In this document: positions 46,541-54,766 of the stretch, piece after piece
Position numbering within the stretch: the stretch's first letter is position 1
How the letters are laid out: each line of letters begins with the position of its first letter
DNA from: Sphingomonas endolithica
Lineage (GTDB): Bacteria > Pseudomonadota > Alphaproteobacteria > Sphingomonadales > Sphingomonadaceae
Assembly: GCF_025231525.1 (NCBI RefSeq)
Contig: NZ_CP103057.1
Location: forward strand, 3,606,501 to 3,670,500
Length of the DNA stretch: 64,000 bases
Direction of reading: 5' to 3'
The notes under the pieces: generated by a model
Database searches by the model: none
What the model was told of the DNA's origin: nothing
Seen by the model: the letters and a program-made list of their open reading frames with translations, nothing else
Made by a program: the position numbers and the translations under genes

Positions 46541-47797
46541 CTATCTCTTTACGGCGTTCCATGTCCCCAGGGTGCCATCGCCGGCACGCGGCGCGATACC
46601 CAGCACGGATGCCAATAACGGCTGGATATCGACATTGTCGAACGCCGCGATCGTGCGACCGCGGGCAAAGGCCGGGCCGCTGGCAATGAACAAGGCGGTC
46701 ATGTCGTCGGCCATATTGTCATAGCCATGGCTGCCGCCGCTAGAGGCTTCCTTCGGGGCGCTCGCGGCGATCGTCCAGCCGTCATTGGCGAGACACAGAT
46801 AGGGCGGCACACGCGGATTCTTGCCGTAGGCCAGGCGCGCCGGGATTTCCGCCTTGCGCCAGCAGTTCATGTGATCGGCCTTGCGCAGGAGCCGCTTCTC
46901 CAGCGCCGCCTCATGCCCGGGGACAGCGGCAAGCGCGGCATAGGGGCCGCTCTCGACGATGCGGTAATCCGCCGGATCGGCCACGCGATCGAGCGCGATG
47001 GTGCGCGTGCTGCTCGTCGCGGCCATGCCGTGATCGGCGACGATAACCATATTGGCCGGCTGGCCGAGCGTGGCGAGGCCGCGCAGCAGATCGCCGATTT
47101 GCGCATCGACCTCCGCCACGGCCGCCGTGGTGCGCGCATCGCCGGGCCCGAAGCGATGCCCGGCGGTATCCACTGTGTCGAAATAGAGCGTCAGGAAGGC
47201 CGGCCGGATCGCCGCCGGGCGCCGCAGCCAATCGAGCACGCCGTTGACGCGCTGCGTTCCCGTCACTGCCTCGTTATATTGCTGCCAGTCATCGGGGCGC
47301 ACCCCTCCGGTCAGCGCGTTCGGCCATGTGTCGGCGCGCTTGCCGCCGATCGCGACATTGGCGCCGGGCCAGAACATCGTCGCGGTCCTGATTCCTGCTT
47401 TCTCGGCGGTGACCCAGATCGGCTCGGCCTCGTTCCACCAGAACGGATCGTCGCTCGCCATGGTGAAGACCTCGCCCGGGCGGCGGGCATCCTCCATCTT
47501 GTTGCCGACGATGCCGTTGCGGTCGGGCCGCAGCCCGGTGACCAGGGTATAATGGTTGGGGAAGGTCTTGGACGGGAAGCTCGGGTGCATCGGCCCGGTC
47601 GCCCCCTCGGCGGCGAGCCGCGACAGGTTCGGGGTTACGCCGCGGCCGAGATAATCGGGGCGGAAGCCATCGATCGAGACGAGGATCGTGACGGGCGCGC
47701 GGGCTTCCTGTGGCGCCGCCTGCGCCGGCGGTGGCGGAGGGGCTGTGGTGGCGCAGGCCGACAGGGCCAACGCAGCGAGTGCGAGCAATTTCTTCAT
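46541..47797 (-). CDS. Ectonucleotide pyrophosphatase/phosphodiesterase family lipoprotein
   Basis: The 418-residue alkaline-phosphatase-superfamily protein begins with a lipoprotein signal (LAALALSAC, Cys16). A domain follows with VSIDGFRPDYLGRG (metal Asp) and PSFPSKTFPNHYTLVTGLRPD, in which Thr at the SKTFPN motif is the nucleophile. It also has FYFDTVDTAGHRFGPGD and VIVADHGMAA (metal Asp-His). All metal ligands of the NPP fold are present. It hydrolyses nucleotide or phospholipid phosphodiesters in the periplasm; the substrate is not clear. I used ATG 47797, where the signal starts, rather than 47860. Confidence 0.9.
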   Translation of the reverse strand: MKKLLALAALALSACATTAPPPPPAQAAPQEARAPVTILVSIDGFRPDYLGRGVTPNLSRLAAEGATGPMHPSFPSKTFPNHYTLVTGLRPDRNGIVGNKMEDARRPGEVFTMASDDPFWWNEAEPIWVTAEKAGIRTATMFWPGANVAIGGKRADTWPNALTGGVRPDDWQQYNEAVTGTQRVNGVLDWLRRPAAIRPAFLTLYFDTVDTAGHRFGPGDARTTAAVAEVDAQIGDLLRGLATLGQPANMVIVADHGMAATSSTRTIALDRVADPADYRIVESGPYAALAAVPGHEAALEKRLLRKADHMNCWRKAEIPARLAYGKNPRVPPYLCLANDGWTIAASAPKEASSGGSHGYDNMADDMTALFIASGPAFARGRTIAAFDNVDIQPLLASVLGIAPRAGDGTLGTWNAVKR

Positions 47798-47846
47798 TAC
47801 AGACGGTCGTCCCGGATAGCGATCAGCCCCGGCCCATACCCCCTCC

Positions 47847-47924
47847 GTACTCCTGCGCAAGCAGGAGCCCAGGGTTGCGCGGTGCTGCCCTCACTACCCT
47901 GGGCTCCTGCGTTCGCAGGAGCAC
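47847..47924. repeat. Family E paired inverted repeat
   Basis: The arm ACTCCTGCGCAAGCAGGAGC at about 47849 and GCTCCTGCGTTCGCAGGAGC, ending near 47923, each form a hairpin and together form a larger one (AGCCCAGGG/CCCTGGGCT). It lies upstream of the NPP gene. A nearly identical copy is inserted in glyS at 57843-57916. Confidence 0.88.
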
Positions 47925-47933
47925 GGCGGTGCG

Positions 47934-49361
47934 CTATTGCCCCAAGGCAAGCTTGGCGAACAGCGTGAAACTGACTGGTGTTTTGCCATACGCTGCGTCC
48001 AGCGCATCCGGCAGCACGTAGGTGCCGACCGTGCCGCCAACGGCCAGCCCCAGCGGCCCGACGACTGGCAGGCGATAGGCATAGCCCCCCTCCAGCTTCG
48101 TCACGCGAAAGCGCCGGTCGTGCAGCGGATCGGCGTGGTCCGGAAACAGCTCGTCATTGGCGACGTTCTCGATCCGGCCGAACACGCTGTGCCGCGCGGA
48201 CAGGTCGTAATTGGCCTCGCCCAGCCACGCGGTGAGCGTCCGACCCGGCCCCTTGTCCTTGTTGGAGAAGGCGAACGTCGTGGTGAGCGGCCCATTGGCG
48301 TAATTGATGCTGGCGGTGGTGCGCCTCTCGTTGCTGTCCGGCTCCAGTTCCTCGGGCGATTTCAGCCAGCCATAGCTCGCCTGCACCGCCCAGGCAGGGG
48401 AGGGCGTCCAAGTGGCGCGCAGGCTCCACGAATCGAGCCGCGGCGTCTCGATGTTCCAGCGCCGCGAGTCCGGCTCGCGCCCGCGGAATGCCGATGCTTC
48501 GAGCTGGAAGGTGGGCGCCGAGATCCCGGCCGTCGCCACGCCATAGGTGATGTGCGTGCTGTCGAACCAGTGATGCGTGATCGGCGACAATGGCTGATAT
48601 TGCGCCGACTTGCGGTGCATGAACGCCGATGGCCCCAGTGCCGGCTCGCCCACCGGGCCGCCGTACAGGAACAGACTGGTGTCGGGGGCGACATCGACGT
48701 CGATCCGCCCGGACAATTCCATGAACAGATCGTGCGGATGCTGGCGGTCGACCAGCGGCCGGCCGTCGGCCACTTCGCCCGTCGCCAGCAGGTTGGGATA
48801 GCCGCGTGCGCCCATCAGCGGCTCCAGGCTCAGCATCGTCTGCAGCTTGATCCGCGCAGCCTCGCCGAGCGGGCGTTGCGCGGTGACCATCGCCATCGAC
48901 TCGACAAACGCCTCGTTGCTGCCGCGCTTGCCGCCCTGATCGGTATAGACCCCCCAGGCATAGCCGTGCAGCATCAGCATCCAGTCACCCCGGTGCAGCA
49001 TGACGCCCTGCATCATGCCTTCGTTCTGAGGCAGGCGGGAGGTGCCGGAACCGGCGGCATAGCCGGTGGGCGTCATGGTCATGCGGGGCATGGCGGTCAT
49101 ATCATGAGCCATGGCGGTGTGGTCTGCGTCTCTCCCGAGCGTATTTCCCGGCGCAGGCCGGGGCCCAGTCGGCAAGGTGGATGTTGGCAGGGGCTGCGCG
49201 TCGTTACGCTTGTCTCCCGCCTGGGCCCCGGCCTTCGCCGGGGAACTGGCAGGGGCCGTGGCGGGCGCCGGCATCTCCATGCCATGCATGTCATGCCCTT
49301 GCGCCATCACCGGCACAGGACAAACCATCGCGGCGCCAGCCGCGAGCAGATACTTCTTCAT
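47934..49361 (-). CDS. Outer-membrane barrel protein with Met/His-rich N-terminus
   Basis: The 475-residue protein has a signal peptide (MKKYLLAAGAAMVCPVPVMAQ) and a Met/His-rich start (GHDMHGMEMPAP). A 36-residue insert at 39-74 is encoded by a family D palindrome, and HTAMAHDMTAMPRMTMTP follows. A long beta-barrel comes next: MLMLHGYAWGVYTDQG, SLFLYGGPVGEPALGP, THITYGVATAG, LRATWTPSPAWAVQASYGWL, and a terminal LFAKLALGQ. The histidine/methionine clusters suggest metal contact. It is the last of a three-gene set behind ychF. I do not recognise a named family. Confidence 0.75.
   Translation of the reverse strand: MKKYLLAAGAAMVCPVPVMAQGHDMHGMEMPAPATAPASSPAKAGAQAGDKRNDAQPLPTSTLPTGPRPAPGNTLGRDADHTAMAHDMTAMPRMTMTPTGYAAGSGTSRLPQNEGMMQGVMLHRGDWMLMLHGYAWGVYTDQGGKRGSNEAFVESMAMVTAQRPLGEAARIKLQTMLSLEPLMGARGYPNLLATGEVADGRPLVDRQHPHDLFMELSGRIDVDVAPDTSLFLYGGPVGEPALGPSAFMHRKSAQYQPLSPITHHWFDSTHITYGVATAGISAPTFQLEASAFRGREPDSRRWNIETPRLDSWSLRATWTPSPAWAVQASYGWLKSPEELEPDSNERRTTASINYANGPLTTTFAFSNKDKGPGRTLTAWLGEANYDLSARHSVFGRIENVANDELFPDHADPLHDRRFRVTKLEGGYAYRLPVVGPLGLAVGGTVGTYVLPDALDAAYGKTPVSFTLFAKLALGQ
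49141..49247. repeat. Family D repeat inside the outer-membrane protein gene
   Basis: The 107-bp element carries arms CCCGGCGCAGGCCGGGGCCC and CTGGGCCCCGGCCTTCGCCG, the same as the intergenic copies at 18020, 19933 and 45966. Here it lies within the coding sequence, reads through in frame and encodes residues about 39-74 (Pro/Ala-rich). Confidence 0.85.
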
Positions 49362-49415
49362 CGTGAGATCTTTCGTCGAATCATGAGCAGGCGGAGGCGC
49401 GATGCCTCCGGTCGA

Positions 49416-49736
49416 TCATGCCTCGGCGCGCGGCGGGGGCGTGGCGGGGGGCGTCATCCGGCCGCGGTCGAAGCGGATGAGCGCGCGGCCGGCGGGGAGG
49501 GCGGCCAGCGGCATCGGTGCGGCCACGCCTGCGCGCAGCAAGGTCGCGGGCGGGATGCAGCCCATGCAGGCATGCACGGCCAATGCCTGGCGCTCTTGAT
49601 TCTCGACCGGCGCCGGCATCGTGTGCGGCATCGCCATCCCGGCCATCTCGCCCGATCCGTCATGGCACGGCGCGCTCGCCATTGCCGGCAAGGCCAGGCA
49701 GGCGAGTAGCAGCATCAGGATCAGGCGCGCGATCAT
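49416..49736 (-). CDS. Small periplasmic Met/His/Cys protein, unknown function
   Basis: The 106-residue protein has a signal peptide (MIARLILMLLLACLALPAMA). The mature part starts SAPCHDGSGEMAGMAMPHTMP and has a second cysteine pair in HACMGCIPPA. The methionine/histidine/cysteine density suggests metal binding, most likely copper. It overlaps the preceding 128-residue gene by four bases and lies 54 bases before the barrel gene. I do not know a family. Confidence 0.72.
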   Translation of the reverse strand: MIARLILMLLLACLALPAMASAPCHDGSGEMAGMAMPHTMPAPVENQERQALAVHACMGCIPPATLLRAGVAAPMPLAALPAGRALIRFDRGRMTPPATPPPRAEA

Positions 49737-50119
49737 CGTGGCGGTCTAGCGACGCGCGGTGGCCATAAGAAGCCCAGCGAGCCGAGCAACAGCCCGAGGA
49801 ACCCGCTCTGCGCGACCAGCGCGGGCGCGAACTCGCGCAGGCCCAAGCCGCTCCACGCATAGGAATTGGCCGCCACGTCGCAGAGCATGATCGCGAGGCC
49901 GAGGCCCAGTGCGGAGCGGCGCCAGCCGAGCAGCAGCAGCACGATCACCGCCGCATCCAGCGCGACCAGCGAATTCCAGAATGCGTTCAACACCGGCGGG
50001 CCGAAATTGTACGGCGCCCAGCCGAACGACCAGAAATCCAGCGCATGCGCGATGCAGCCGATGGCGAAGCACAGGCCGATCACGGCCAGCAGCACGCGTT
50101 CGATCGGCCGGCGAGTCAT
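49733..50119 (-). CDS. Four-helix inner-membrane protein, unknown function
   Basis: The 128-residue protein has four hydrophobic helices at about 10-28, 48-63, 68-86 and 98-118, with FWSFGWAPYNFGPPVLNAFW between the first two. It resembles a DoxX-like size class but lacks a clear family signature. Its ATG stands three bases after the ychF stop on the same strand, and its stop overlaps the next small gene. It is the first member of a three-gene envelope set with metal-looking partners. Confidence 0.75.
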   Translation of the reverse strand: MTRRPIERVLLAVIGLCFAIGCIAHALDFWSFGWAPYNFGPPVLNAFWNSLVALDAAVIVLLLLGWRRSALGLGLAIMLCDVAANSYAWSGLGLREFAPALVAQSGFLGLLLGSLGFLWPPRVARPPR

Positions 50120-50122
50120 GGC

Positions 50123-51220
50123 TCAGCTGTGCAGGAAGTGCATGACGTCACCGTCCTGCACGACATAGGTCTTGCCCTCGGCGCGCAGCTTGCCCGCGTC
50201 CCGCGCCTTGGATTCACCACCAAGCGCGATGAAATCCTCGAACGCGATCGTCTCGGCGCGGATGAAGCCCTTTTCGAAATCGCTGTGGATCTCGCCCGCC
50301 GCCATCGGCGCGGTCGCGCCGACATGCGTCGTCCAGGCACGCGTTTCCTTGGGGCCGACGGTGAAGAAGGTCAGCAGCTGCAGCAGCGAATAGCCCGCGG
50401 TGATCACGCGCGCGAGGCCGGTTTCCTCCAGCCCGAGCTCGCCGAGAAACTCGCCGCGTTCGTCCGGCGCCATCGTGGCGATCTCCGCCTCGATCGCCGC
50501 CGAGACGACTACCGCCTGCGCGCCCTCGGCCTTGGCCTTCTCGAACACCCTGGCCGACAGCGCATTGCCGTTCGCGGCATCGCCCTCGTCGACATTGCAG
50601 ACGTAGAGCACCGGCTTGGCGGTAAGCAATTGCGCCTGCGCGAACACGCGCGCCTCGTCTTCGTCCTTGGGCTGGGTCAGCCGCGCCGGCTTGCCGTCGC
50701 GCAGCAGCTCCAGCGCCTGGCCCAGTACCGAGGCGGCGATCTTGGCTTCCTTGTCGCCCTGAGTCGCCTTCTTGGCGGCGGCGGGGACCCGTTTCTCGAG
50801 CGATTCGAGATCTGACAGCATCAATTCGGTCTCGACCGTCTCGGCATCGGCGATCGGATCGACCGTGCCCTCGACATGCGTCACGTCGGTCTCGGTAAAG
50901 CAACGCAGCACGTGCACGATCGCATCGACCTCGCGGATATTGCCGAGGAACTGGTTGCCGAGGCCTTCGCCCTTCGACGCGCCGCGGACCAGCCCGGCGA
51001 TATCGACGAAGCCCAATTGCGTCTCGATGATCTTCTGCGAGCCGGCGATCGTCGCCAGCTGCTGCAGCCGCGGATCGGGCACCGCAACATTGCCGACGTT
51101 CGGCTCGATCGTGCAGAACGGATAATTCGCCGCCTGCGCCGCGGCGGTCTCCGTCAGAGCATTGAACAGGCTCGACTTGCCGACATTCGGCAGGCCGACG
51201 ATACCGCAACGGAAACCCAT
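50123..51220 (-). CDS. ychF: Redox-regulated ATPase YchF (Obg/OLA1 family)
   Basis: The 365-residue ATPase has [23 protein letters not shown] at its N-terminus (P-loop 8-15). The G2-type ATEP-like region follows, the NVDE-type base motif is CNVDEGDA in place of NKxD, and the C-terminal TGS-like domain contains [16 protein letters not shown] and [12 protein letters not shown]. The family prefers ATP and is inhibited by oxidation in E. coli. I used ATG 51220, at which the P-loop domain begins. The three downstream genes may be cotranscribed. Confidence 0.96.
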   Translation of the reverse strand: MGFRCGIVGLPNVGKSSLFNALTETAAAQAANYPFCTIEPNVGNVAVPDPRLQQLATIAGSQKIIETQLGFVDIAGLVRGASKGEGLGNQFLGNIREVDAIVHVLRCFTETDVTHVEGTVDPIADAETVETELMLSDLESLEKRVPAAAKKATQGDKEAKIAASVLGQALELLRDGKPARLTQPKDEDEARVFAQAQLLTAKPVLYVCNVDEGDAANGNALSARVFEKAKAEGAQAVVVSAAIEAEIATMAPDERGEFLGELGLEETGLARVITAGYSLLQLLTFFTVGPKETRAWTTHVGATAPMAAGEIHSDFEKGFIRAETIAFEDFIALGGESKARDAGKLRAEGKTYVVQDGDVMHFLHS

Positions 51221-51320
51221 TATATCGCCTATGGTCTTGGATGGAGCCGGCACGCCGGCGACTGCGCAAAGGCCGATAGGCGATGAGAGGCGGCAACGCC
51301 AGTCCGGCGTGCGCCGCGCC

Positions 51321-51500
51321 TTAGCTGGCCGAGACCACCATCCGCAGCACCGGCCGGGTAGCGCGCGATCGATGCGCGCGTTCCTCGTGCAGGGCGGCAA
51401 GCATCAGGTGCGCCTCCGCTGCGGTCACATTGCCGCTTGATTGTGCCAGCATCCGCTCCGTCGCCGCGCGGTGTTCATGATATGAGACGTCGTCCATCAT
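51321..51500 (-). CDS. Small hypothetical protein, sphingomonad type
   Basis: The 59-residue protein (MMDDVSYHEHRAATERMLAQ...) is mostly helical, with paired Ala and Arg/Glu residues (AAEAHLMLAALHEERAHRS). AGGGGAG lies seven bases before the ATG at 51500. An upstream start at 51563 would lengthen it by 21 residues with no binding site. The pattern YHEHRAATERMLA recurs in short sphingomonad proteins that I cannot name. No membrane segment; function unknown. Confidence 0.6.
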   Translation of the reverse strand: MMDDVSYHEHRAATERMLAQSSGNVTAAEAHLMLAALHEERAHRSRATRPVLRMVVSAS

Positions 51501-51616
51501 GTTCAGCTCCCCTGTCGGCAACAAGGTAACGTTTCGGCGAGAGAAGTCTTTGATCTGGCTCAACTTTAAACGGCTAAATCAATAGTCCGTAGGATGCAAT
51601 TAGGCCGCTGCCGGCG

Positions 51617-52222
51617 CTACCAGCGGTAATTGAAGCTGATGCTGATCCGTTCTTCCTTGGCCGTGCCGGCCGGCACTTCATGCCGCAGCCAGCTTTCCCA
51701 CAATAGAATCGTGCCGTCGGTCGGCGTGACGTACACGAAGCTGCCGACGGTTCCCGGCGTTTCGCTGCGGCGGGGCGGGGCGGCCATCATCATCTGCAGG
51801 CGCGGATCCTCTATCTTCAAGCCGCCGGCACCCGGCGGCACGGTGATATAGATCGTGCCCGACACCGCCGAATGCGGATGCAGATGGCCGGAATGCGTGC
51901 CGCCGGGCTTCAAGACATTGACCCACAGGCTGTCGAGCTTCAGCTTGCGCCCGCCGAGTTCGAATCCGCAATCCTCGGCGAAGGCCGCGACGTGTCGGTT
52001 CAGCTTCTTGACCAGATCGGCAAAGGCCGGGTCGCGGTAAGGCAGATCGTCGAGCGAGGCGTAGGAAGTATAGCCGCGATAGCCATGCTCCTTGGACCAG
52101 GCGCGACCGGCCCGGTCGTCCTCCTTCAGCGTCAGGCACGAATGTTCGAGGTCGGCGAGCAGCGCATCGTCGCCGAGCTGGCCCTCGTAGAATTGCGTCG
52201 CGAAAAGCGCTCTGCTCGTCAT
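51617..52222 (-). CDS. TIGR02466-type 2OG-Fe(II) oxygenase family protein
   Basis: The 201-residue protein has the double-stranded beta-helix: LDSLWVNVLKPGGTHSGHLHPHSAVSGTIYITVP (first metal His in HLHPHS), LKIEDPRLQMM, and LLWESWLRHEVPAGTAKEERISISFNYRW, with the second metal His and the 2-oxoglutarate Arg. The N-terminus is FATQFYEGQLGDD. Members hydroxylate unknown targets. The ATG at 52222 overlaps the end of pth by four bases. Confidence 0.87.
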   Translation of the reverse strand: MTSRALFATQFYEGQLGDDALLADLEHSCLTLKEDDRAGRAWSKEHGYRGYTSYASLDDLPYRDPAFADLVKKLNRHVAAFAEDCGFELGGRKLKLDSLWVNVLKPGGTHSGHLHPHSAVSGTIYITVPPGAGGLKIEDPRLQMMMAAPPRRSETPGTVGSFVYVTPTDGTILLWESWLRHEVPAGTAKEERISISFNYRW

Positions 52223-52788
52223 GCTGCCAGCCTTGTTGCCACGTCGCTCATGAATCGTCCTTCGTTGCCGTCCGCCAGCCACGGCGCCTCGGCGGCCACC
52301 GCGCCCAGCAGGTCGGCGAGCGGATCCATCTCCGCTTTGGCATAATTGCCCAACACATAGCCATGGACCCGGTCCTTGTGGCCGGGATGCCCGATGCCCA
52401 GGCGCACGCGGCGGAAATCCGGCCCGAGATGCTGGTCGATCGAGCGCAGGCCGTTATGGCCGGCAGTGCCGCCGCCGGTCTTCACCTTCACCTTGAACGG
52501 CGCGAGATCGAGCTCGTCGTGGAACACGGTGAGGGCATCCACGCCCAATTTGTAGAAGCGCAGCGCTTCGCCGACGCTGCGACCGCTTTCGTTCATGAAG
52601 GTGGCGGGCTTCAGCAGCAGCACCTTCGCCGTGCCGACGCGGCCTTCCTGCGTCCAGCCCTGGAACTGTTTCTTGACGGGCGAGAACCCGTACAGGTCGG
52701 CGATCGTATCGGCGACCATGAAACCGACATTGTGCCGGTTGAGCGCATATTGCGTGCCGGGATTACCCAGGCCGACCCAAAGCTGCAT
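52219..52788 (-). CDS. pth: Peptidyl-tRNA hydrolase
   Basis: The 189-residue enzyme recycles peptidyl-tRNA. It begins QLWVGLGNPGTQYALNRHNVGFM (catalytic His19). FMNESGRSVGEALRFYKL, HDELDLAPFKVKVKTGGGTAGHNGLRSID and FRRVRLGIGHPGHKDRVHGYVL complete the family signatures. The start at 52788 matches the family; the frame extends upstream into a repeat. Its stop overlaps the oxygenase gene (ATGA). rplY is 200 bases upstream; the pair rplY-pth is common in bacteria. Confidence 0.96.
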   Translation of the reverse strand: MQLWVGLGNPGTQYALNRHNVGFMVADTIADLYGFSPVKKQFQGWTQEGRVGTAKVLLLKPATFMNESGRSVGEALRFYKLGVDALTVFHDELDLAPFKVKVKTGGGTAGHNGLRSIDQHLGPDFRRVRLGIGHPGHKDRVHGYVLGNYAKAEMDPLADLLGAVAAEAPWLADGNEGRFMSDVATRLAA

Positions 52789-52796
52789 GCAAATCT

Positions 52797-52980
52797 CCCT
52801 CTCCCCTCCGGGGAGTTTCGAGGGATGCGGGGGGGCGATCGTGCCCCCGGCACGATCTGAAAACCGCCGGGGGCAGTTTCCACCCCCGTATCTTCGAAAC
52901 TGGCCGGGGAGAGGGGCAGCCACAAGCGTCGCCGCTCGGTACTCCCCTCTCCCAACCCTCTCCCCGATGGGGAGAGGGCT
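52797..52980. repeat. Family F repeats between rplY and pth
   Basis: CTCCCCTCCGGGGAG (52801-52815) and a longer pair, TTTCGAGG...CTTCGAAACT, are followed by TCTCCCCGATGGGGAGAGGG at 52960-52979. They are C/T- and G-rich palindromes of the same kind as the second glyS insert. They fill the gap 52789-52986 with no gene. Confidence 0.75.
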
Positions 52981-52986
52981 TAAGGC

Positions 52987-53685
52987 TTATTCGCCCTTGT
53001 CTTCGTCTTCGGCAGTGTCAGCATCGCCATCGGCGGCTTCAGCCTCTGCTTCGGCAGCGGCTTCGGCGTTCGACTCGGCCACTGCGGCATCCAGCTCTTC
53101 GTCCTCGACCGTCGGCACGGTCGGCGGCACGATCGTCGCTATGGTGAAGTCGCGGTCGGTGATCGCCGGCTCGACGCCCTGCGGCAGGGTGATGTTCGAG
53201 ATGTGGATCGAATCGCCGATCTCACGACCCGCCAGCGAGATGCTGATCTCGCCCGGAATGGCCGACGCGTCGCAGACCAGTTCGATCTCGTGCATCACGA
53301 CGTTCAGCACGCCGTTGCCGGTGGTCAGGCCGTTCGATTCTTCCTCGTCGGTGAACACGACCGGCACCGAGACGTGCACCGTGGTGTGCTCGCCGATGCG
53401 CAGGAAATCGACGTGGAGCGGGCGCTCGGTCACGACGTGGAACGATACGTCCTTCGGCAGCGTCAGCATCGGCGTGCCGCCGACATCGATCATCACCGTG
53501 GAATTCATGAAATGCCCGGTCATCAGGGCGCGCATCAGCGCCTTTTCCTCGAGATGGATCGAGACGGGTTCTTGCTTGTTGCCGTAGATTACGGCGGGTA
53601 CGCGGCCTTCGCGACGCAGCGAACGGGAGGCTCCCTTGCCAACCTGTCCACGCGTCTCGGCTGCGAGCGTCAATTGTTCGCTCAT
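52987..53685 (-). CDS. rplY: 50S ribosomal protein L25 (CTC form)
   Basis: The 232-residue protein is the long CTC form of bL25, which binds 5S rRNA. It begins [35 protein letters not shown]. The C-terminal TL5 domain has [18 protein letters not shown] and [21 protein letters not shown]. An acidic Glu/Ala tail (about 195-232) is typical of alphaproteobacterial L25. I used ATG 53685, where the family N-terminus starts. pth lies downstream. Confidence 0.95.
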   Translation of the reverse strand: MSEQLTLAAETRGQVGKGASRSLRREGRVPAVIYGNKQEPVSIHLEEKALMRALMTGHFMNSTVMIDVGGTPMLTLPKDVSFHVVTERPLHVDFLRIGEHTTVHVSVPVVFTDEEESNGLTTGNGVLNVVMHEIELVCDASAIPGEISISLAGREIGDSIHISNITLPQGVEPAITDRDFTIATIVPPTVPTVEDEELDAAVAESNAEAAAEAEAEAADGDADTAEDEDKGE

Positions 53686-53792
53686 GTCAGTGCTCCGAAA
53701 TGCAGGGTCAAAATCGCGCCAAGCCTCCAGGGATGACCCTGACGCGAAGCGCGCGCCTATAGGGGAAAGGGGTGTGTCTGGCAATCCTTACT

Positions 53793-53917
53793 GCTCCCCT
53801 CCTGGAAGGGAGGGGCCGGGGGAGGGTCGCGTCGTAAGCTACGGCAAGTGCAATTTTCGTCGGAGCCGTGCCGCGTATATCGACCCATCCCCAACCCCTC
53901 CTTTTCAGGGAGGGGAG
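53793..53917. repeat. Family F-type repeat between rplY and the TraB pair
   Basis: CTCCCCTCCTGGAAGGGAGG near 53793-53813 and CCCCTCCTTTTCAGGGAGGG, ending at 53916, each form hairpins and together form a larger inverted repeat. The element ends directly at the stop codon of the TraB/GumN gene. Confidence 0.75.
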
Positions 53918-54766
53918 TCACTGAACGCGCTCGACCTTCAGCCCGCGTGCGCGCAGCATCGCGACCACCGAGTCGCGCCCGACCAGATGCCCCGCGCCGA
54001 CCGCCACCAGCACGCGGCCCGGCGCCGCCATCCGCCGCGCGATCCAGCCCGACCAGCGCGCGTTGCGCCGTGTTAGTAGCACCGCGCGCACGATCGGCGC
54101 GCCGTGAAAACCGGGGTCGACGCTCGCCGCCAACCCTGCCGCATCGCCGCGGGTCCATGCCGCTAGCGTGGTGGCATAGCCTCCACTGTCCTGCACGGCG
54201 CGGGCCAGCATCACGCGCTGCGCCGCTTCCGGCAGCGCGGCGAACTGCCCGAGCTGCCAGGCCTGTGTCTCGAACGCCGCCCGCCGCCGCCCCGCGAAGC
54301 GCTGCGCCAACCCCGCTTCCACCCCGAATTCGGGGGAAGCGCCGGCCAATCGCATGGGGCCGGCGCCGATCGTCACTGCCGCGGCCCAACTCCGCATGCC
54401 GTCGAGCGTCGCGGCCGGAACGCCGGACGCCGCCACTGCCTTTTCCAGCGCGCCGCCCATCGTCCGCGGGAGTCGCGCGGCAAGCGGCGGCAAGCCGGGC
54501 ACGGCGGCAGAGTCTTGAAACATCGCCGCCGCGTGGCGCGGATCGGCGGCGGGGATTTCCGTCACCAGCAGATCGGCGCCGTCGATCGCCCGCGTGACCG
54601 CGGGCGTTGCCCAGCGCACGCCGGGCGGCAGCGCATGGATTGTGCCCAGCAGCCAGATATCGGTATCGCCGTCGCGCACGTGCCACAGCGGCGGCCGCGC
54701 CTCGATCGTGCGCTGCCCGCACGCCGTCAGCAGCAGCGCGGCGAGTACTATCCGGCAGCGGATCAG
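53918..54766 (-). CDS. TraB/GumN family lipoprotein (second of tandem pair), probable CTG start
   Basis: This 282-residue TraB/GumN protein has PLWHVRDGDTDIWLLGTIHALPPGV (the GTIH motif) early and ends GHLVGRDSVVAMLRARGLKVERVQ. The family is thought to hold a metal-dependent protease fold. The frame has no ATG, GTG or TTG near the start. A CTG at 54766-54764 overlaps the TGA of the upstream paralogue (CTGA) and yields a perfect lipoprotein signal: (M)IRCRIVLAALLLTAC, lipobox Cys16. I infer this start. The earlier 85 residues of the open frame look non-coding. Confidence 0.78.
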   Translation of the reverse strand: MIRCRIVLAALLLTACGQRTIEARPPLWHVRDGDTDIWLLGTIHALPPGVRWATPAVTRAIDGADLLVTEIPAADPRHAAAMFQDSAAVPGLPPLAARLPRTMGGALEKAVAASGVPAATLDGMRSWAAAVTIGAGPMRLAGASPEFGVEAGLAQRFAGRRRAAFETQAWQLGQFAALPEAAQRVMLARAVQDSGGYATTLAAWTRGDAAGLAASVDPGFHGAPIVRAVLLTRRNARWSGWIARRMAAPGRVLVAVGAGHLVGRDSVVAMLRARGLKVERVQ

